This document shows positions 35,107 to 45,476 of a DNA stretch of 64,000 bases, one piece after another. The DNA is from Comamonas testosteroni ATCC 11996 (lineage in GTDB: Bacteria; Pseudomonadota; Gammaproteobacteria; Burkholderiales; Burkholderiaceae_C). The DNA lies in the NCBI RefSeq assembly GCF_000241525.1, contig NZ_AHIL01000037.1, positions 78,709 through 142,708 of the forward strand, given 5' to 3'. The translations under genes and the position numbers were made by a program. Under the pieces are notes generated by a model. The model worked only from the letters and a program-made list of their open reading frames with translations, made no database searches and was not told where the DNA came from. Positions within the stretch are counted from its first letter, which is position 1, and each line of letters opens with the position of its first letter.

Positions 35107-35520
35107 ATGCAAAGCGCTTTTCATCTTGCCTACCACGTGACCGATCTCGACCAGGCCCGCCGTTTCTATGGCGGCGTGCTGGGCTGCCGCGAGGGTCGCA
35201 GCACCGATACCTGGGTCGACTTCGACTTCTTCGGCCACCAGATCTCCCTGCACCTGGGCCAGCCCTTTGCCGTGAGCAACACCGGCAAGGTCGGCAACCA
35301 TATGGTGCCCATGCCCCACCTGGGCGTGATCCTGCTCAAGCCCGACTGGCTGGCCCTGGCCGAACGCCTCAAAGCCGCTGGCACGGCCTTCATTCTGGAG
35401 CCGCAAGTGCGCTTTGAGGACGAGCCCGGAGAGCAGTGGACGATGTTCTTCACCGACCCCTGCGGCAACCCGATCGAGGTCAAGGGATTTGCCAACTGGG
35501 AAGCGGTTTACGAGCACTGA
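35107..35520 (+). CDS. VOC/glyoxalase-fold family protein
   Basis: The product is 137 residues. It has the two beta-alpha-beta-beta-beta units of the vicinal-oxygen-chelate fold: AFHLAYHVTDLDQARRFY with a metal His, HLGVILLKPDW, and DPCGNPIEVKGF with the metal Glu. A third ligand His is in HMVPMPHLG. It may be a glyoxalase or fosfomycin-type thiol transferase or an uncharacterised lyase. It lies 44 bases after the GST gene on the same strand. Confidence 0.88.
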   Translation: MQSAFHLAYHVTDLDQARRFYGGVLGCREGRSTDTWVDFDFFGHQISLHLGQPFAVSNTGKVGNHMVPMPHLGVILLKPDWLALAERLKAAGTAFILEPQVRFEDEPGEQWTMFFTDPCGNPIEVKGFANWEAVYEH

Positions 35521-35524
35521 TCCC

Positions 35525-35640
35525 CCCTGAGCCGCTTCACGTCTTCCCCCTAAGGAGGAAGACGAACCTGGCGGCGGGGCGGCGCTCGCTGGCCGTCTCG
35601 CCCTTGGACTGCGCCAGTGCCACAGGCTCATCACTTCGAG
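35525..35640 (+). repeat. CCCCCTGAGC-type intergenic repeat, copy 3
   Basis: CCCCCTGAGCCGC starts four bases after the VOC gene stop. It continues with CTTCCCCC, GGAAGACGAACCTGGCGG, CGGGGCGGCGCTCGCTGG and ACTGCGCCAGTG blocks that match the other two copies in order. Confidence 0.65.
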
Positions 35641-35738
35641 CAAGGCCAGATGGGAAACCTTTATAGGTTGAGCGAAATCAGCCTTCAGTGTTACCTGGAT
35701 TGCGGCCGCCGCTATCAACACAGAGCCTCGCCCCTGGG

Positions 35739-37829
35739 CTACTGATCACGCTCCATGAATCCCAGCAAACCGCTGCTGCGCTGCGTGGGACTGCCCATCG
35801 CCGACACCAGCAAGCCGGGCACTTCGGTCCACAGCGAAAACGCCTTGCGCGCGCGCGTGATGCCGGTATAGACCAGCTCGCGACTGAGCACATTGCCGCC
35901 CTGCGCGGCCAGCACCAGCGCCGTGTGCTCGAACTCCGAGCCCTGGCTCTTGTGCACCGTCATGGCAAATGCAGTCTCCACATGGGCCAGGCGCGCCGTG
36001 CTGACATGGTGCAGCTGCTCGCCCTGCATGAAGTACACGCGCAGCCGCGCCGGGTCGGCAAAGCTGGGCAAGGCCATGCCGATGTCGCCATTGAACACGC
36101 CCAGCTGCGCATCGTTGCGGGTGATCATCACCGGACGGCCCACATACCACTCGCCCTCCTTGCGAATGACACCCATGGCCTGCAAGGCCTGCTCCACCGC
36201 GCGGTTCAGGCCCGCCACGCCCCAGTTGCCGTCACGCACGGCACACAACAGGCGGTAGCGGTCGAAGGCGGCCAGCACGTCCCTCACCCATTGCCAGTGC
36301 TCGGCCTCGGCGGCAAAGCCGCGCCCCTTGCCCTGCCCATGTTGTGCCAGCACCTCGGCATAGGCAGCATAGCTGGCCATGCCGCCGCGGCCTTGCACGG
36401 CGCTACGCACCACGGCATCGACATCACCGCCTTCGCGCGCCCAGAGTTCGGCTTGCAGGCCGGCCTGGGTATGCGTGCGCAGCAGCGCCATGGCAGCCGG
36501 TGCATCGCCGGCATTCACGGCCTGTGCCAGCTGACCGATAGGGCCGCCAAAGCGGCGGCTCTCGCGCAGCATGACGGTGTGCTGGGCCAGCGGCAAGGCC
36601 CGGGCCGGCGCCAGGTACTGCGCTGGCAGGGGCTGGTCCGTCACGCGCTCGGCATAGGCCGCAGTGTCCGGCGTGTAATTGCCCCGCTGCGCATCGCGGC
36701 ACAGATCGCCCAGCACGGCACCGGCCTCCACCGAGGCGAGCTGATCCTTGTCGCCCAGCAAAATCAGGCGCGCCGTGGGCGGCAGGGCCTGCAGCAGCGC
36801 GGCCATCATCTCGAGGTGGATCATGGAGGCCTCATCGACAATGAGCACATCCACATCCAGCGGATTGCCCGCATGGTGGGCAAAGCGCCGCGTGTCGGGC
36901 CTGGCACCCAGCAGCGAATGCAGGGTGCGTGCCGCCCCCATGCGTTTGACCAGCGCTTCCAGATCCAGCTCGCGGCCCACGGCCTCCTTGAGCTCCAGCA
37001 GCGAGCTGTCGATGGACTGCTTGAGCCGCGCCGCCGCCTTGCCGGTTGGCGCAGCCAGCGCAACGCGCAGCTGGGCGGCATCCGGCGCCGTGGCAAACAG
37101 CAGCGCCAGCAGACGGGCGGCCGTATAGGTCTTGCCCGTGCCCGGACCGCCGGTGATGACGGACATGCGCCCGCGCAGCGCCAGCGCGCAAGCCAGTTTT
37201 TGCCAGTCCACCGCATTCGCGGCAACGGCGGACGCGCCGAAGAGACGCCCCAGCCATTCCCGCACCCTGGGCTCGTCAAGCGCCACCGCATCGGCCGCCG
37301 TGCGCTGCGCCATATGGGCTGCAACACTGCGCTCGTAGTCCCAGTAGCGGCGCAGATACAGCATGGGCGCAGCGCCGTCCAGCAGCACCAGTGGCTGACC
37401 TCGGTCTGCCGCCACCACTCCCGACTGCACGACACGCACCACGGGGCTGCGACGCAGGGCCTGCAGCCAGTCAGCCAGCCGGCTGGGCAATTGCTCCCAT
37501 AGCGATTGCTGCAGGCGCTCTGCCTCCTTGGGCCAGGCGAGAACCTGATTGGGATCGCCAGCCAGCGCCTGCAAGGGCAGACAGCTGTGACCGCGCCCTT
37601 CCATCTGCGCCAGCACGGCAGAGGCTACCAGCAGTGCAGGTCCGGCCTCGGCGTCCTGCGCGGCGACAAAGGCCGCCAGGGCGCTGTCCAGGCGGCGCAG
37701 CAGACCCGCATCGGCCAGTCGCTCCAGCGCGGTCAGCCAGTCCGTGGTGCTCAGTGCCATTGAGTCACCATCCGCGGGGGCTGCAAACAGGTCCAGCGTC
37801 TGCAGATCGGCTTTGCGGCGGCCCTTCAT
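35739..37829 (-). CDS. recD: Exodeoxyribonuclease V alpha subunit
   Basis: The product is 696 residues. RecD is the 5'-3' helicase of RecBCD. Walker A GGPGTGKTYTA is at about 225-235; DEASMIHLEM (motif II) and LLGDKDQLASVEAG (motif III) follow, and VHKSQGSEFEH and YTGITRARK (motifs V and VI) are near the C-terminus. AGGAGGTG precedes the ATG at 37829. The start overlaps the recB stop by four bases (ATGA), so recD is the last gene of recC-recB-recD. Confidence 0.95.
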   Translation of the reverse strand: MKGRRKADLQTLDLFAAPADGDSMALSTTDWLTALERLADAGLLRRLDSALAAFVAAQDAEAGPALLVASAVLAQMEGRGHSCLPLQALAGDPNQVLAWPKEAERLQQSLWEQLPSRLADWLQALRRSPVVRVVQSGVVAADRGQPLVLLDGAAPMLYLRRYWDYERSVAAHMAQRTAADAVALDEPRVREWLGRLFGASAVAANAVDWQKLACALALRGRMSVITGGPGTGKTYTAARLLALLFATAPDAAQLRVALAAPTGKAAARLKQSIDSSLLELKEAVGRELDLEALVKRMGAARTLHSLLGARPDTRRFAHHAGNPLDVDVLIVDEASMIHLEMMAALLQALPPTARLILLGDKDQLASVEAGAVLGDLCRDAQRGNYTPDTAAYAERVTDQPLPAQYLAPARALPLAQHTVMLRESRRFGGPIGQLAQAVNAGDAPAAMALLRTHTQAGLQAELWAREGGDVDAVVRSAVQGRGGMASYAAYAEVLAQHGQGKGRGFAAEAEHWQWVRDVLAAFDRYRLLCAVRDGNWGVAGLNRAVEQALQAMGVIRKEGEWYVGRPVMITRNDAQLGVFNGDIGMALPSFADPARLRVYFMQGEQLHHVSTARLAHVETAFAMTVHKSQGSEFEHTALVLAAQGGNVLSRELVYTGITRARKAFSLWTEVPGLLVSAMGSPTQRSSGLLGFMERDQ

Positions 37830-40800
37830 GGCTGCACCTCCTTCGATTCTTTCTCGCAGTCGCCAAGCAGCGCCTCAAGCCCGTGCAGCAGCGCCAGCGG
37901 CGGCTTCAGCACATGCATGCCGGCTGCCTCGCCATCAAGACCGCGCAGGAAGAAATAGAGCGCGCCGCCCAGCTGTTCGCGGGGGTCGTAAGCCGCACCC
38001 AGCCGGCTTTGCAGCAGGCGGTGCAGAGCCAGCAGATACAGCGCCGCCTGTACGTCATAGCGGTGCTCGAGCATGGCCTGCTCCAGCGCCTGAGGGGCGT
38101 AGGCAGCGCCATCCTGGCCCAGGTGGTTGGTCTTGTAGTCCAGCACCCAGTAACGTCCGCCATGGTGAAACACCAGGTCGGCAAAACCCATCAGCATGCC
38201 GTGCAGCTCGCGCTCTGGCAGCGCCGGGCGCGGCTGACCGGGCAGGATATGCCGGCGGCACAGCGCGTCGATGCGCGGTGCCGACAGGCGCCGCGCCGGC
38301 AGCCAGAACTCCATCTCGGGCAAGAGCGCATCGCCTTTGCCCAGCTGGGCCAGCGAGACACCAAGCGGCGCCAGCGGCTGGTGCACCACGGCGCGCAGCC
38401 ACTGCAGCACATCGGCGGCCTGCTCCTTGCGGCCCGCGCGCTCGCAGCGGCGCAGCAGACGGGCCGCCAGAGGCTCGCTGCTGTCGGGATCATCCTCGGG
38501 CTGCAGCGCAAAGTCCTCTGCGGCCAGCCATTCCAGCTGGTCGTGCAGGAAATTGCCCACCACCGGGCCGCGCATGAAGCGGTGCCACACCGCAGCATCG
38601 CTGCGCGCGCCGGCTGCGAATCTGGTCAAGGTGGGCAAGGCGGTCATGACGTCGTTGATGACGCCCAGGTCCAGCGCAGCTTCACCCGCCTCCTGGGCCT
38701 GCAGCGCACGCTCATCCTCGGCAGGGCTTTGTGCGGCCACCGGCAGTACCGGCAGGCTGGGTGCGGCCATGGCGCGGGTCAGCGACGAAAAGCTGCCAAT
38801 GCCCCAGCGGCGGTCGAACTGAGCCTCGTACACGGGCGCGGCGACCAGGGCGGGCAAGGCCTGCGCGGCAACATAGCGCGTGGGCACGGGCAGTTCGGCC
38901 GGCAGATCCACCACGGCGATCTGCGTGCAACGCTCGCCCAGGGCCTGGATGCTGGCACGCCAGCTGGCTGCAGACTGCGAAACATCTCCGGCCAGCAGAT
39001 AGCCTGCCGCCCCCTGTTCGTTCGCACAGTTTTTGCTGTTGCCGCGCTTCATGGGGGCCAGCCCCATCCACAGCGCATGGCGCGGACGGGTCAGCGCCAC
39101 ATAGAGCAGGCGCAGATCCTCGCGCAGGCGCTCCTTGTCGGCCTGCGCCAGCTGCGCATCGTCGTAGTCCAGCACCAGCTCGCGTGCGGGTGCGCCATCG
39201 ATCTGCACGGGCAGCGAAAGATAGGCTGCCTTGCCATCCACAGGCCGGAAACTGCCGCCAAACGGCAGGCAGACCAGTGGATACTCCAGCCCCTTGCTCT
39301 TGTGCACGGTGACGACCTTGACCAGATCGGCGTCCGATTCCAGCCGCACGATCTGCGCATCGCCGGCCGCGCCCGGGCTCTCGATCTGCGTGGCCAGCCA
39401 GCGGATCAAGGCTTGCTCGCCCTCCAGCTGGGCGCTCGCAGCTTGCAGCAGCTCGGCCAGGTGCAGATAGTTGGTCAGACGGCGCTCGCCGCCCATGTCC
39501 TGCAGCCAGCGCGCCGGCAATTCAAAGCGGTACAGCGTCTGGCGCAGCATGGCCAGCACGCCCAGGCGCAGCCAGAGGCTGTGCAGCTCCTTGAGCAGCT
39601 CGCTGCGCGCATCGAAAGCCTCGTCATCGCTGGCCAGCCAGGCCAGCTCGTCAAACGACAGACCCATCATGGGCGTGGCCAGACCGGCGCGCACGGCCAG
39701 TCCGTCCAGAGGGGCAGCTACGGCACGCAGCCACAGCAGCAGATCCTGCGCCTCGCCGCTGGCGAAGACCGAGTCCTGATCGGAGAGATAGACCGAGGCC
39801 ACATTGCGCCGCGCCAGCGCGCGGCGCACGGCAGCGGCCTCCTTGCCCGTACGCACCAGCACCGCAACATCGGCCGGACGCAGGCGCTGCAGCGGCTGGC
39901 CGGCTTCGGCAAAGCCCGTGGCACCGTCCATCAGCCACTGCACGATCTGGCTGGCGCAGAACTCCGCCCCGCGGCGGCGGATGTCGTCATTGCTCAGCGG
40001 CTCATCACTGCTGCCATCCCAGGCAATGGTCAGCGCTGCCATGCCCTGGCTGCCCTGCATCAGCCGTTCCTTGCGGCCATTGGCCTTGACACTCTCGAAC
40101 GGCAGTGGATTGCTCTGCCCGGCGCGAAACATGAACGCACCCTCGCCTTCGCGCACCTCTGCCTGCACAAACCACTGGTTGACCGCATCGACCAGCGCCT
40201 CGGTGGAGCGGAAGTTGGTGTCCAGCACATAGTGGCGACCCTCGGTCGCCTGCCTGGCCTGCAGGTAGCTGTAGATGTCCGCACCACGAAAGCCGTAGAT
40301 GGACTGCTTGGGGTCGCCGATCAGCAGCAATGCGCTGTCCGCGCCGTTGTCTGCCGTGCGGTAGATCTGGTCGAACAGCCGGTATTGCAGCGGCGAGGTG
40401 TCCTGGAACTCGTCAATCAGCGCCACCGGGTACTGGGCCAGAATGCCGGCTTGCAGCGCGGGGCCGTTATCACCGGCCAGGGCCGCATCCAGGCGCTGCA
40501 ACATATCGGCAAAGCCGAAAGTGCCGGCCTGGCGTTTGAGCCACAGCAGGCGCTGCTGTACATGGACGGCCGCATGCAGACGCAGCGCCACCTTGATCGA
40601 CGGCAGCTCGGCCAACGCTTTCAGCAATTGCTCCAGCTCGGAAAATTCAGTGGGCAGCAGCAAGTCCATGGTCGAGCCCTTGAAGGCCTCTGCCATCCCC
40701 TCGGGGCTGAGGCGCTTGCGGGCGGAGTCGCTGAGCTCCAGAGGCTGGTTCAACGGGTCTTGCGCCCAAACGGTCAGCGCCGCAAACCAGCCTGTGTAGT

Positions 40801-41638
40801 AGCGAGCCTGCAGCTTTCGCTTGTCCCACAGCGCGGCGCGGCCGTCTAGTTCACCCTCAATCCAGCGCAGCATGCGCTCGGCCTTGGCCTCCCAGCCATC
40901 GGCCAGCGCTTGCAGTCGCTGCGCACGCTCTGCATGTGTCTGCGTAATGCATTCGCCCAGCGCCCCTACACCAGCCACAGCGGGCACGTTTTCGCGCAGC
41001 AGCGATTGCATGTCTTTGACCAGCGCATGCACATCGGGCCAGACCTGCAGCGCCGTCTCCAGCACCTCACCCGACAGCGGGTAGCACTGCTGGCGCCAGT
41101 AATCCTGCGCCGCCTCGGTCTGACGCTGGCTTTCATCGGCCTCCAGCGTTTCATCAAACAGATTGCCGCTGTCAAACGCATGCTCGCGCAGCATGCGCTG
41201 GCACCAGGCGTCTATGGTGTGGATGGCGGCATCGTCCATGCACTGCGCAGCCATGTCCAGCCGCCAGGCGGCGGTGTCGCGCTCTGTGCCCTCGGCGTAG
41301 GCATCGCGAAGATCGCGCAGGAAGCTGTCGTGCACCGCCGGTTCGGCCTCGCCGCGAAAGCATTGCACGGCCTCGATCAGGCGGGCACGAATGCGGTCCG
41401 ACAGCTCGCGCGTGGCGGCGCGCGTGAAGGTCATCACCAGGATGTCTGGCGGCATCAAGGGCCTGGCAAAACCGTTCTCGGCGCCATGGCCCAGCACCAG
41501 CCGCAGATAGAGCGCGGCAATGGTCCAGGTCTTGCCTGTGCCCGCGCTGGCTTCGATCAGTCGCGAGCCCCAGAGCGGGAAATGCAGGGGCTGTAGCGCC
41601 TGGCTGCCTGGCTTCATGGGGTTGGCGGGCGCTCTCAT
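37826..41638 (-). CDS. recB: Exodeoxyribonuclease V beta subunit
   Basis: The product is 1270 residues, close to E. coli RecB (1180) but longer. RecB is the 3'-5' helicase and the nuclease of RecBCD. Walker A ASAGTGKTWT is at 30-39, DEFQDTSPLQY at about 405-415, KQSIYGFRGADI at about 440-450, and HKSKGLEYPLV later. The nuclease motif GFADLVFHHGGRYWVLDYKTN at about 1150-1170 keeps its Asp-Asp-Lys residues, so nuclease activity is expected. The ATG overlaps the recC stop by four bases. Confidence 0.96.
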   Translation of the reverse strand: MRAPANPMKPGSQALQPLHFPLWGSRLIEASAGTGKTWTIAALYLRLVLGHGAENGFARPLMPPDILVMTFTRAATRELSDRIRARLIEAVQCFRGEAEPAVHDSFLRDLRDAYAEGTERDTAAWRLDMAAQCMDDAAIHTIDAWCQRMLREHAFDSGNLFDETLEADESQRQTEAAQDYWRQQCYPLSGEVLETALQVWPDVHALVKDMQSLLRENVPAVAGVGALGECITQTHAERAQRLQALADGWEAKAERMLRWIEGELDGRAALWDKRKLQARYYTGWFAALTVWAQDPLNQPLELSDSARKRLSPEGMAEAFKGSTMDLLLPTEFSELEQLLKALAELPSIKVALRLHAAVHVQQRLLWLKRQAGTFGFADMLQRLDAALAGDNGPALQAGILAQYPVALIDEFQDTSPLQYRLFDQIYRTADNGADSALLLIGDPKQSIYGFRGADIYSYLQARQATEGRHYVLDTNFRSTEALVDAVNQWFVQAEVREGEGAFMFRAGQSNPLPFESVKANGRKERLMQGSQGMAALTIAWDGSSDEPLSNDDIRRRGAEFCASQIVQWLMDGATGFAEAGQPLQRLRPADVAVLVRTGKEAAAVRRALARRNVASVYLSDQDSVFASGEAQDLLLWLRAVAAPLDGLAVRAGLATPMMGLSFDELAWLASDDEAFDARSELLKELHSLWLRLGVLAMLRQTLYRFELPARWLQDMGGERRLTNYLHLAELLQAASAQLEGEQALIRWLATQIESPGAAGDAQIVRLESDADLVKVVTVHKSKGLEYPLVCLPFGGSFRPVDGKAAYLSLPVQIDGAPARELVLDYDDAQLAQADKERLREDLRLLYVALTRPRHALWMGLAPMKRGNSKNCANEQGAAGYLLAGDVSQSAASWRASIQALGERCTQIAVVDLPAELPVPTRYVAAQALPALVAAPVYEAQFDRRWGIGSFSSLTRAMAAPSLPVLPVAAQSPAEDERALQAQEAGEAALDLGVINDVMTALPTLTRFAAGARSDAAVWHRFMRGPVVGNFLHDQLEWLAAEDFALQPEDDPDSSEPLAARLLRRCERAGRKEQAADVLQWLRAVVHQPLAPLGVSLAQLGKGDALLPEMEFWLPARRLSAPRIDALCRRHILPGQPRPALPERELHGMLMGFADLVFHHGGRYWVLDYKTNHLGQDGAAYAPQALEQAMLEHRYDVQAALYLLALHRLLQSRLGAAYDPREQLGGALYFFLRGLDGEAAGMHVLKPPLALLHGLEALLGDCEKESKEVQP

Positions 41639-44600
41639 GCCGGCTCTCCTGCTTGTTCGTTCTGGTCTGCACGCTGCATCAGGGGCAGCTCCTCGGTCTG
41701 CACCTGCGCGGCCAGCCAGTCATGCAGCGGACCATAGACCTGCTTGGCCAGGGTATGAAAGCGCAGATCGGCCGTCAGCGCCTCCCAGTCGGGGTAGCAG
41801 CGCGCCCAGCTGGGGTCTTCGCATTCGCCGCCCAGCATGTAGCCGCCCTCGTAGGCCTGTGCGGCGACGCTCAGATCGTCACGGCCTGCGGCGATGGCGG
41901 CTTTGAGAGGCAGCGGCAAGGGCTCGTTCTGGCCCACCAGCCACAGCTGCATCAAGGCTTGCAAGCGCTGCATGGCCATTTCCGGCTCCAGCGGCTGCAC
42001 CCAGACCAGGGTGTCGCGTGCGATCACACCCATCAGCGTGTCGCTGCCCGTGCTTGAAAGCGCCAGGCTGCGCACATAAATGGGCAGGAGCTTGTGGGCC
42101 TGCAGCTCGCCTTTCTTGTTCAGCAGCGTGCGCGGCTCCAGTGCGAACCAGCAGCGGCTGTAGCTCGCATCCGAAGACGGCTCTTCGCGCTCCTGCAAGC
42201 CATCCATCCAGTCGTCCAGCGTGACCGTGCCGGAGTGCAGCAGCAAACGCTCGCGCGGCGCCGCCTGGGGCCATAGCCGCATCTGCTGCTGCCAAGCCAG
42301 CAGCGACGGCGTGACCTGGGCCTGCAAGGCCTCGGCCTCGCGCCTGCCAAGACCTGCCAGCGGAAGCACGCCGGCACGCCCCAGACGCTGCACCTGGCGC
42401 TGCACCTGCTGACTCACGTCCAGCGCCGCATCATGCGCCAGCTGCGTGCGCACGCCTTGCTGCAGCTGCTGAATCAGGCCGTAGGCGGTCAGACCATCGA
42501 CGCTGAAAAGCTCGTCATCCTCCAGCAGCTCCTCGTCCTGTTCAAAGCGCACCTGCAGGCGGTTGCGCAAAAAGCTGCGTGCGGGATGGCGCAGAAATTC
42601 CGTCAGGCGCGCCAGCGTCAGCGGCACTTCGGGGTCGGGCTCGAAGGCAGCCACGACCGGCAGCGCCTGCGCTGCCCGCTCTTCATGCGCACCATACCAT
42701 TCGCGTGCGAAGGTCGACAGCCCCGAAGCCTGCTCGAAATAGCGGCGGCTGAAGGGCTGCAAAGGATGCTGGCGGGTACGCTGGGCCAGCAGCAGGTCTC
42801 CGCGCTCGCTGGCGCAAAGGCCTGCACTGCCTTCGCCCTGCCAGCCTTGGCTCAGATAGTCGCGCAGCTGCGAGACCAGCACCGAGGGGGGTTGCTCGCT
42901 GTTGTCGCGCACATGGCGGCCGGCCCAACTGATATAGAGCTTGCTGCGGGCCGACAGCAAGGCATCCAGCATCAGCTGACGGTCATCGTCGCGGCGCGCG
43001 CGATCGCCGGGGCGCTGCTGGCCGGGCAGGGCCATCAGATCGAAGTCCACGCGCGTGGCGCGGCGCGGGTAGTCGCCATCGTTCATGCCCAGCAGACACA
43101 CCACGTCGAAGGGAATCGCGCGCATCGGCATCAGCGTGCAGAAAGTCACGCCACCGGCACGAAAACGCTGGTTGAGCGCGGGCTCGGACAGGGCCTGCAG
43201 CCAGGCCTCCTGCGCCACCTCCAGCGGAATCAGGGCTTCAAAACCCGCTTGCTCGCAGGCGGCCTGCCAGCTGACCAGGGCCGTGTCGAGTGCGGCGCAC
43301 AGGGCCTGGTCCTCATCGCCCTGTGCGACAAAGAAGTCGTCCATCAGACTGCGAAAACGCTGGGCCCAGACCTCGGGAGCCGCGGCCGTTGCAGCCGTTT
43401 GCCACCACTGCAGCATGCGCCCCAGCAAACTGGCCAGCGATCCGGCCAGCTCGGCCGCCAGGCCGCCCACTTCGTCATAGGGCTCCATGCCGGCAAAAGC
43501 CTGTGCCTCGTCGAAGGGGGCCTGCAGCGCCGGCCCGCTGGCATAGCCCAGCAGCATGCGGCGCAGGCCGAACCAGGCGCTGTTGGGGTCCCCGCAGGCT
43601 GCAAGACCCAGTTGGGCGCGCTGCGCATGGTTGAGCCCCCAGCGAATGCCTGCGCCGGCCATCCAGTGCGTGAGCTGGGGCAGATCGTCGGCCGCCAGCC
43701 CCACGCGCGCCGCCACGGCGGGCACATCGAGCAGGTCGCACAACTCGCTCAGGCGGCAGCGCTGCTGAGGCAGCTTGAGCAGCCATTGCAGCGCCGTCAC
43801 CAGCGGGCTGCTGGCGCGCGCGCCCACGTCGGCAATGTCAAACGGAATATGGCGCGCATCGTGGCGGCCGTACTGACCGAACACGGCGCGGATGGCGGGT
43901 GCAGCCTCTTCGATCGACGGCAGCATGACCACCACCTCGCGCGGCGCCAGCGCTGCGCGGCCCGCAGCGGCAGGCTCGGCCAGCCATTGCAGCAACTGGT
44001 CGTGCAGCACTTCGAGCTCGCGCACCAGGCCATGGGCCTTGTGAAAGACGATGGACTGATCGGCCGCCGCGATCTCGACCGCTGGGTGCTCCGACATGGG
44101 CACCAGATCGCGAATGCGCTGCTGCACCTGGACCAGCAGCGGTGCATCGATCAGCTCGCTCGCGTCAGCCTCGTCATACACATCCACACGCGGCCAGCCC
44201 CATTGCACGGCGGTGTCGCCCGTGGTGTCGAAGGCATCGAGCTGGCGCACATAGTCGCGGCTCTGCCGACCCCAGGCCGCCAGCAGCGGATGGGCATGGG
44301 CGTGCATGGCGGCCAGGGGAATCTGCGCCAGGTCCTTGCCGCCCTTGTCGGCATGGCGGCGGCGCTGCTGGCGCAGCAGCTCGCGCCCGTCGATGGCATC
44401 GGCCCAGTGAAAGCGGCAGGGGTTTGGAACGGCAATCAGCACCTGGCTGTGCTGGGCAATGCCGCTGAGAAACTGCATCAGCGACAAAGGCATCTGGCTC
44501 ATGCCGAACACCACCACGCGGCGCGCCAGCGGCGTGACCGGCGGCTGACCGCTTTGCAGTGCGTCCAGAATTCGTGCCAGCAGGGCCGGGCGGGTGGCGG

Positions 44601-45222
44601 CACGCTCCTGCTCATTGAGCTCGGCCAGCACCTTGCGCCACAGCTGGGGCTGCCAGAGCTGCCCTTCGGGCACGGGCGCGTCGGAGCGGCCAGCCGTACG
44701 CAGCACATCCTCGCCCTGCTCCCAGGCGGCCAGCCAGTCGGCGCGGTAGATCTGGTACTGGTCGAACAGGTCGGCCAGCTTTTCGGCGAGCTGCAGCAGG
44801 CGCTGCGGCTCGCCGGGGCGCAGAAAGTTGGCAATGGGCGCAAACGCCGGCTCGCCCAGACACTGCGGCAGCAGGCGCATCAGGCGCCAGATCATGGGCG
44901 TCTTGTCCAGCGGCGATTCGCGCGGTACCTCATGCCTGCCCAGAATCTGCCGGTAGCTGCGCCAGACAAAGCGCGCCGGCAACTCGACCTGTGCTGCGGC
45001 GCACACGCCCTGTTGCTCGGCCATGCGCATCTTGAACCACTCGGCCATGCCGTTGCTTTGCACCAGCACGATCTCGGGCTCCAGCGCCTGCAAGGGATGC
45101 GCCGCCAGCCAGGCCAGCACGGTATCGGCCAGCGCCTCGGTCTGGTTGCCATGGATGGCGATCAGGCCCGGCTGCCAGTTCGCTGCCGGTTGCGACGCCC
45201 TTGATTGCTGCTCTGCTGTCAC
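41635..45222 (-). CDS. recC: Exodeoxyribonuclease V gamma subunit
   Basis: The product is 1195 residues. RecC is the Chi-recognising scaffold of RecBCD and has inactive helicase-like domains. The N-terminus GLIAIHGNQTEALADTVLAW and the later VVVFGMSQMPLSLMQFL, LLGMNDGDYPRR and RDDDRQLMLDALLSAR segments are typical RecC. The start codon is GTG at 45222 with AGGAG six bases upstream. No ptrA lies between recC and recB, unlike in E. coli. Of the operon's junctions both are ATGA overlaps. Confidence 0.95.
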   Translation of the reverse strand: MTAEQQSRASQPAANWQPGLIAIHGNQTEALADTVLAWLAAHPLQALEPEIVLVQSNGMAEWFKMRMAEQQGVCAAAQVELPARFVWRSYRQILGRHEVPRESPLDKTPMIWRLMRLLPQCLGEPAFAPIANFLRPGEPQRLLQLAEKLADLFDQYQIYRADWLAAWEQGEDVLRTAGRSDAPVPEGQLWQPQLWRKVLAELNEQERAATRPALLARILDALQSGQPPVTPLARRVVVFGMSQMPLSLMQFLSGIAQHSQVLIAVPNPCRFHWADAIDGRELLRQQRRRHADKGGKDLAQIPLAAMHAHAHPLLAAWGRQSRDYVRQLDAFDTTGDTAVQWGWPRVDVYDEADASELIDAPLLVQVQQRIRDLVPMSEHPAVEIAAADQSIVFHKAHGLVRELEVLHDQLLQWLAEPAAAGRAALAPREVVVMLPSIEEAAPAIRAVFGQYGRHDARHIPFDIADVGARASSPLVTALQWLLKLPQQRCRLSELCDLLDVPAVAARVGLAADDLPQLTHWMAGAGIRWGLNHAQRAQLGLAACGDPNSAWFGLRRMLLGYASGPALQAPFDEAQAFAGMEPYDEVGGLAAELAGSLASLLGRMLQWWQTAATAAAPEVWAQRFRSLMDDFFVAQGDEDQALCAALDTALVSWQAACEQAGFEALIPLEVAQEAWLQALSEPALNQRFRAGGVTFCTLMPMRAIPFDVVCLLGMNDGDYPRRATRVDFDLMALPGQQRPGDRARRDDDRQLMLDALLSARSKLYISWAGRHVRDNSEQPPSVLVSQLRDYLSQGWQGEGSAGLCASERGDLLLAQRTRQHPLQPFSRRYFEQASGLSTFAREWYGAHEERAAQALPVVAAFEPDPEVPLTLARLTEFLRHPARSFLRNRLQVRFEQDEELLEDDELFSVDGLTAYGLIQQLQQGVRTQLAHDAALDVSQQVQRQVQRLGRAGVLPLAGLGRREAEALQAQVTPSLLAWQQQMRLWPQAAPRERLLLHSGTVTLDDWMDGLQEREEPSSDASYSRCWFALEPRTLLNKKGELQAHKLLPIYVRSLALSSTGSDTLMGVIARDTLVWVQPLEPEMAMQRLQALMQLWLVGQNEPLPLPLKAAIAAGRDDLSVAAQAYEGGYMLGGECEDPSWARCYPDWEALTADLRFHTLAKQVYGPLHDWLAAQVQTEELPLMQRADQNEQAGEPA

Positions 45223-45440
45223 ACGCGCTCCTGTGCCTGTCTGTGCACGATGAAAGCTGCAAGCTTAACGGCAGCATGCAGGCGCTATCAAATGAAAAGC
45301 TGGTTGCGCATATCTACAAAGCAAACTGGAGCTGAAACACCTTGAAATCGAGCCAAAGCAAGCGCAAGCCGCTCTGTTTTTTGCTGCCTGCGGCTCGGAC
45401 GGCCACTCTGAGCTTGCGGACACTCGAGGCGCAATGAGAA

Positions 45441-45470
45441 AAGCCCCAGATCATTGCTGATCTGGGGCTT
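45441..45470 (-). terminator. Terminator of the downstream tRNA-Phe copy
   Basis: AAGCCCCAGATCA, loop TTGC, and TGATCTGGGGCTT make a perfect 13-base stem; on the minus strand it begins six bases after the tRNA 3' end and is followed by TTTTC. Confidence 0.85.
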
Positions 45471-45476
45471 CATGTT

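Noticed and set aside
27838..35640. CRISPR-like array from the spaced repeats
   Set aside because: Copies are 3-5 kb apart, imperfect and at gene ends; no regular spacers and no cas genes.
37391..40849. Plus-strand open frame of 1152 codons across recB/recD
   Set aside because: Antisense to recBD, which have full helicase and nuclease motifs.
35739..45222. Horizontal origin of recBCD
   Set aside because: Base and codon use match the neighbours and the gene order is common in Betaproteobacteria.
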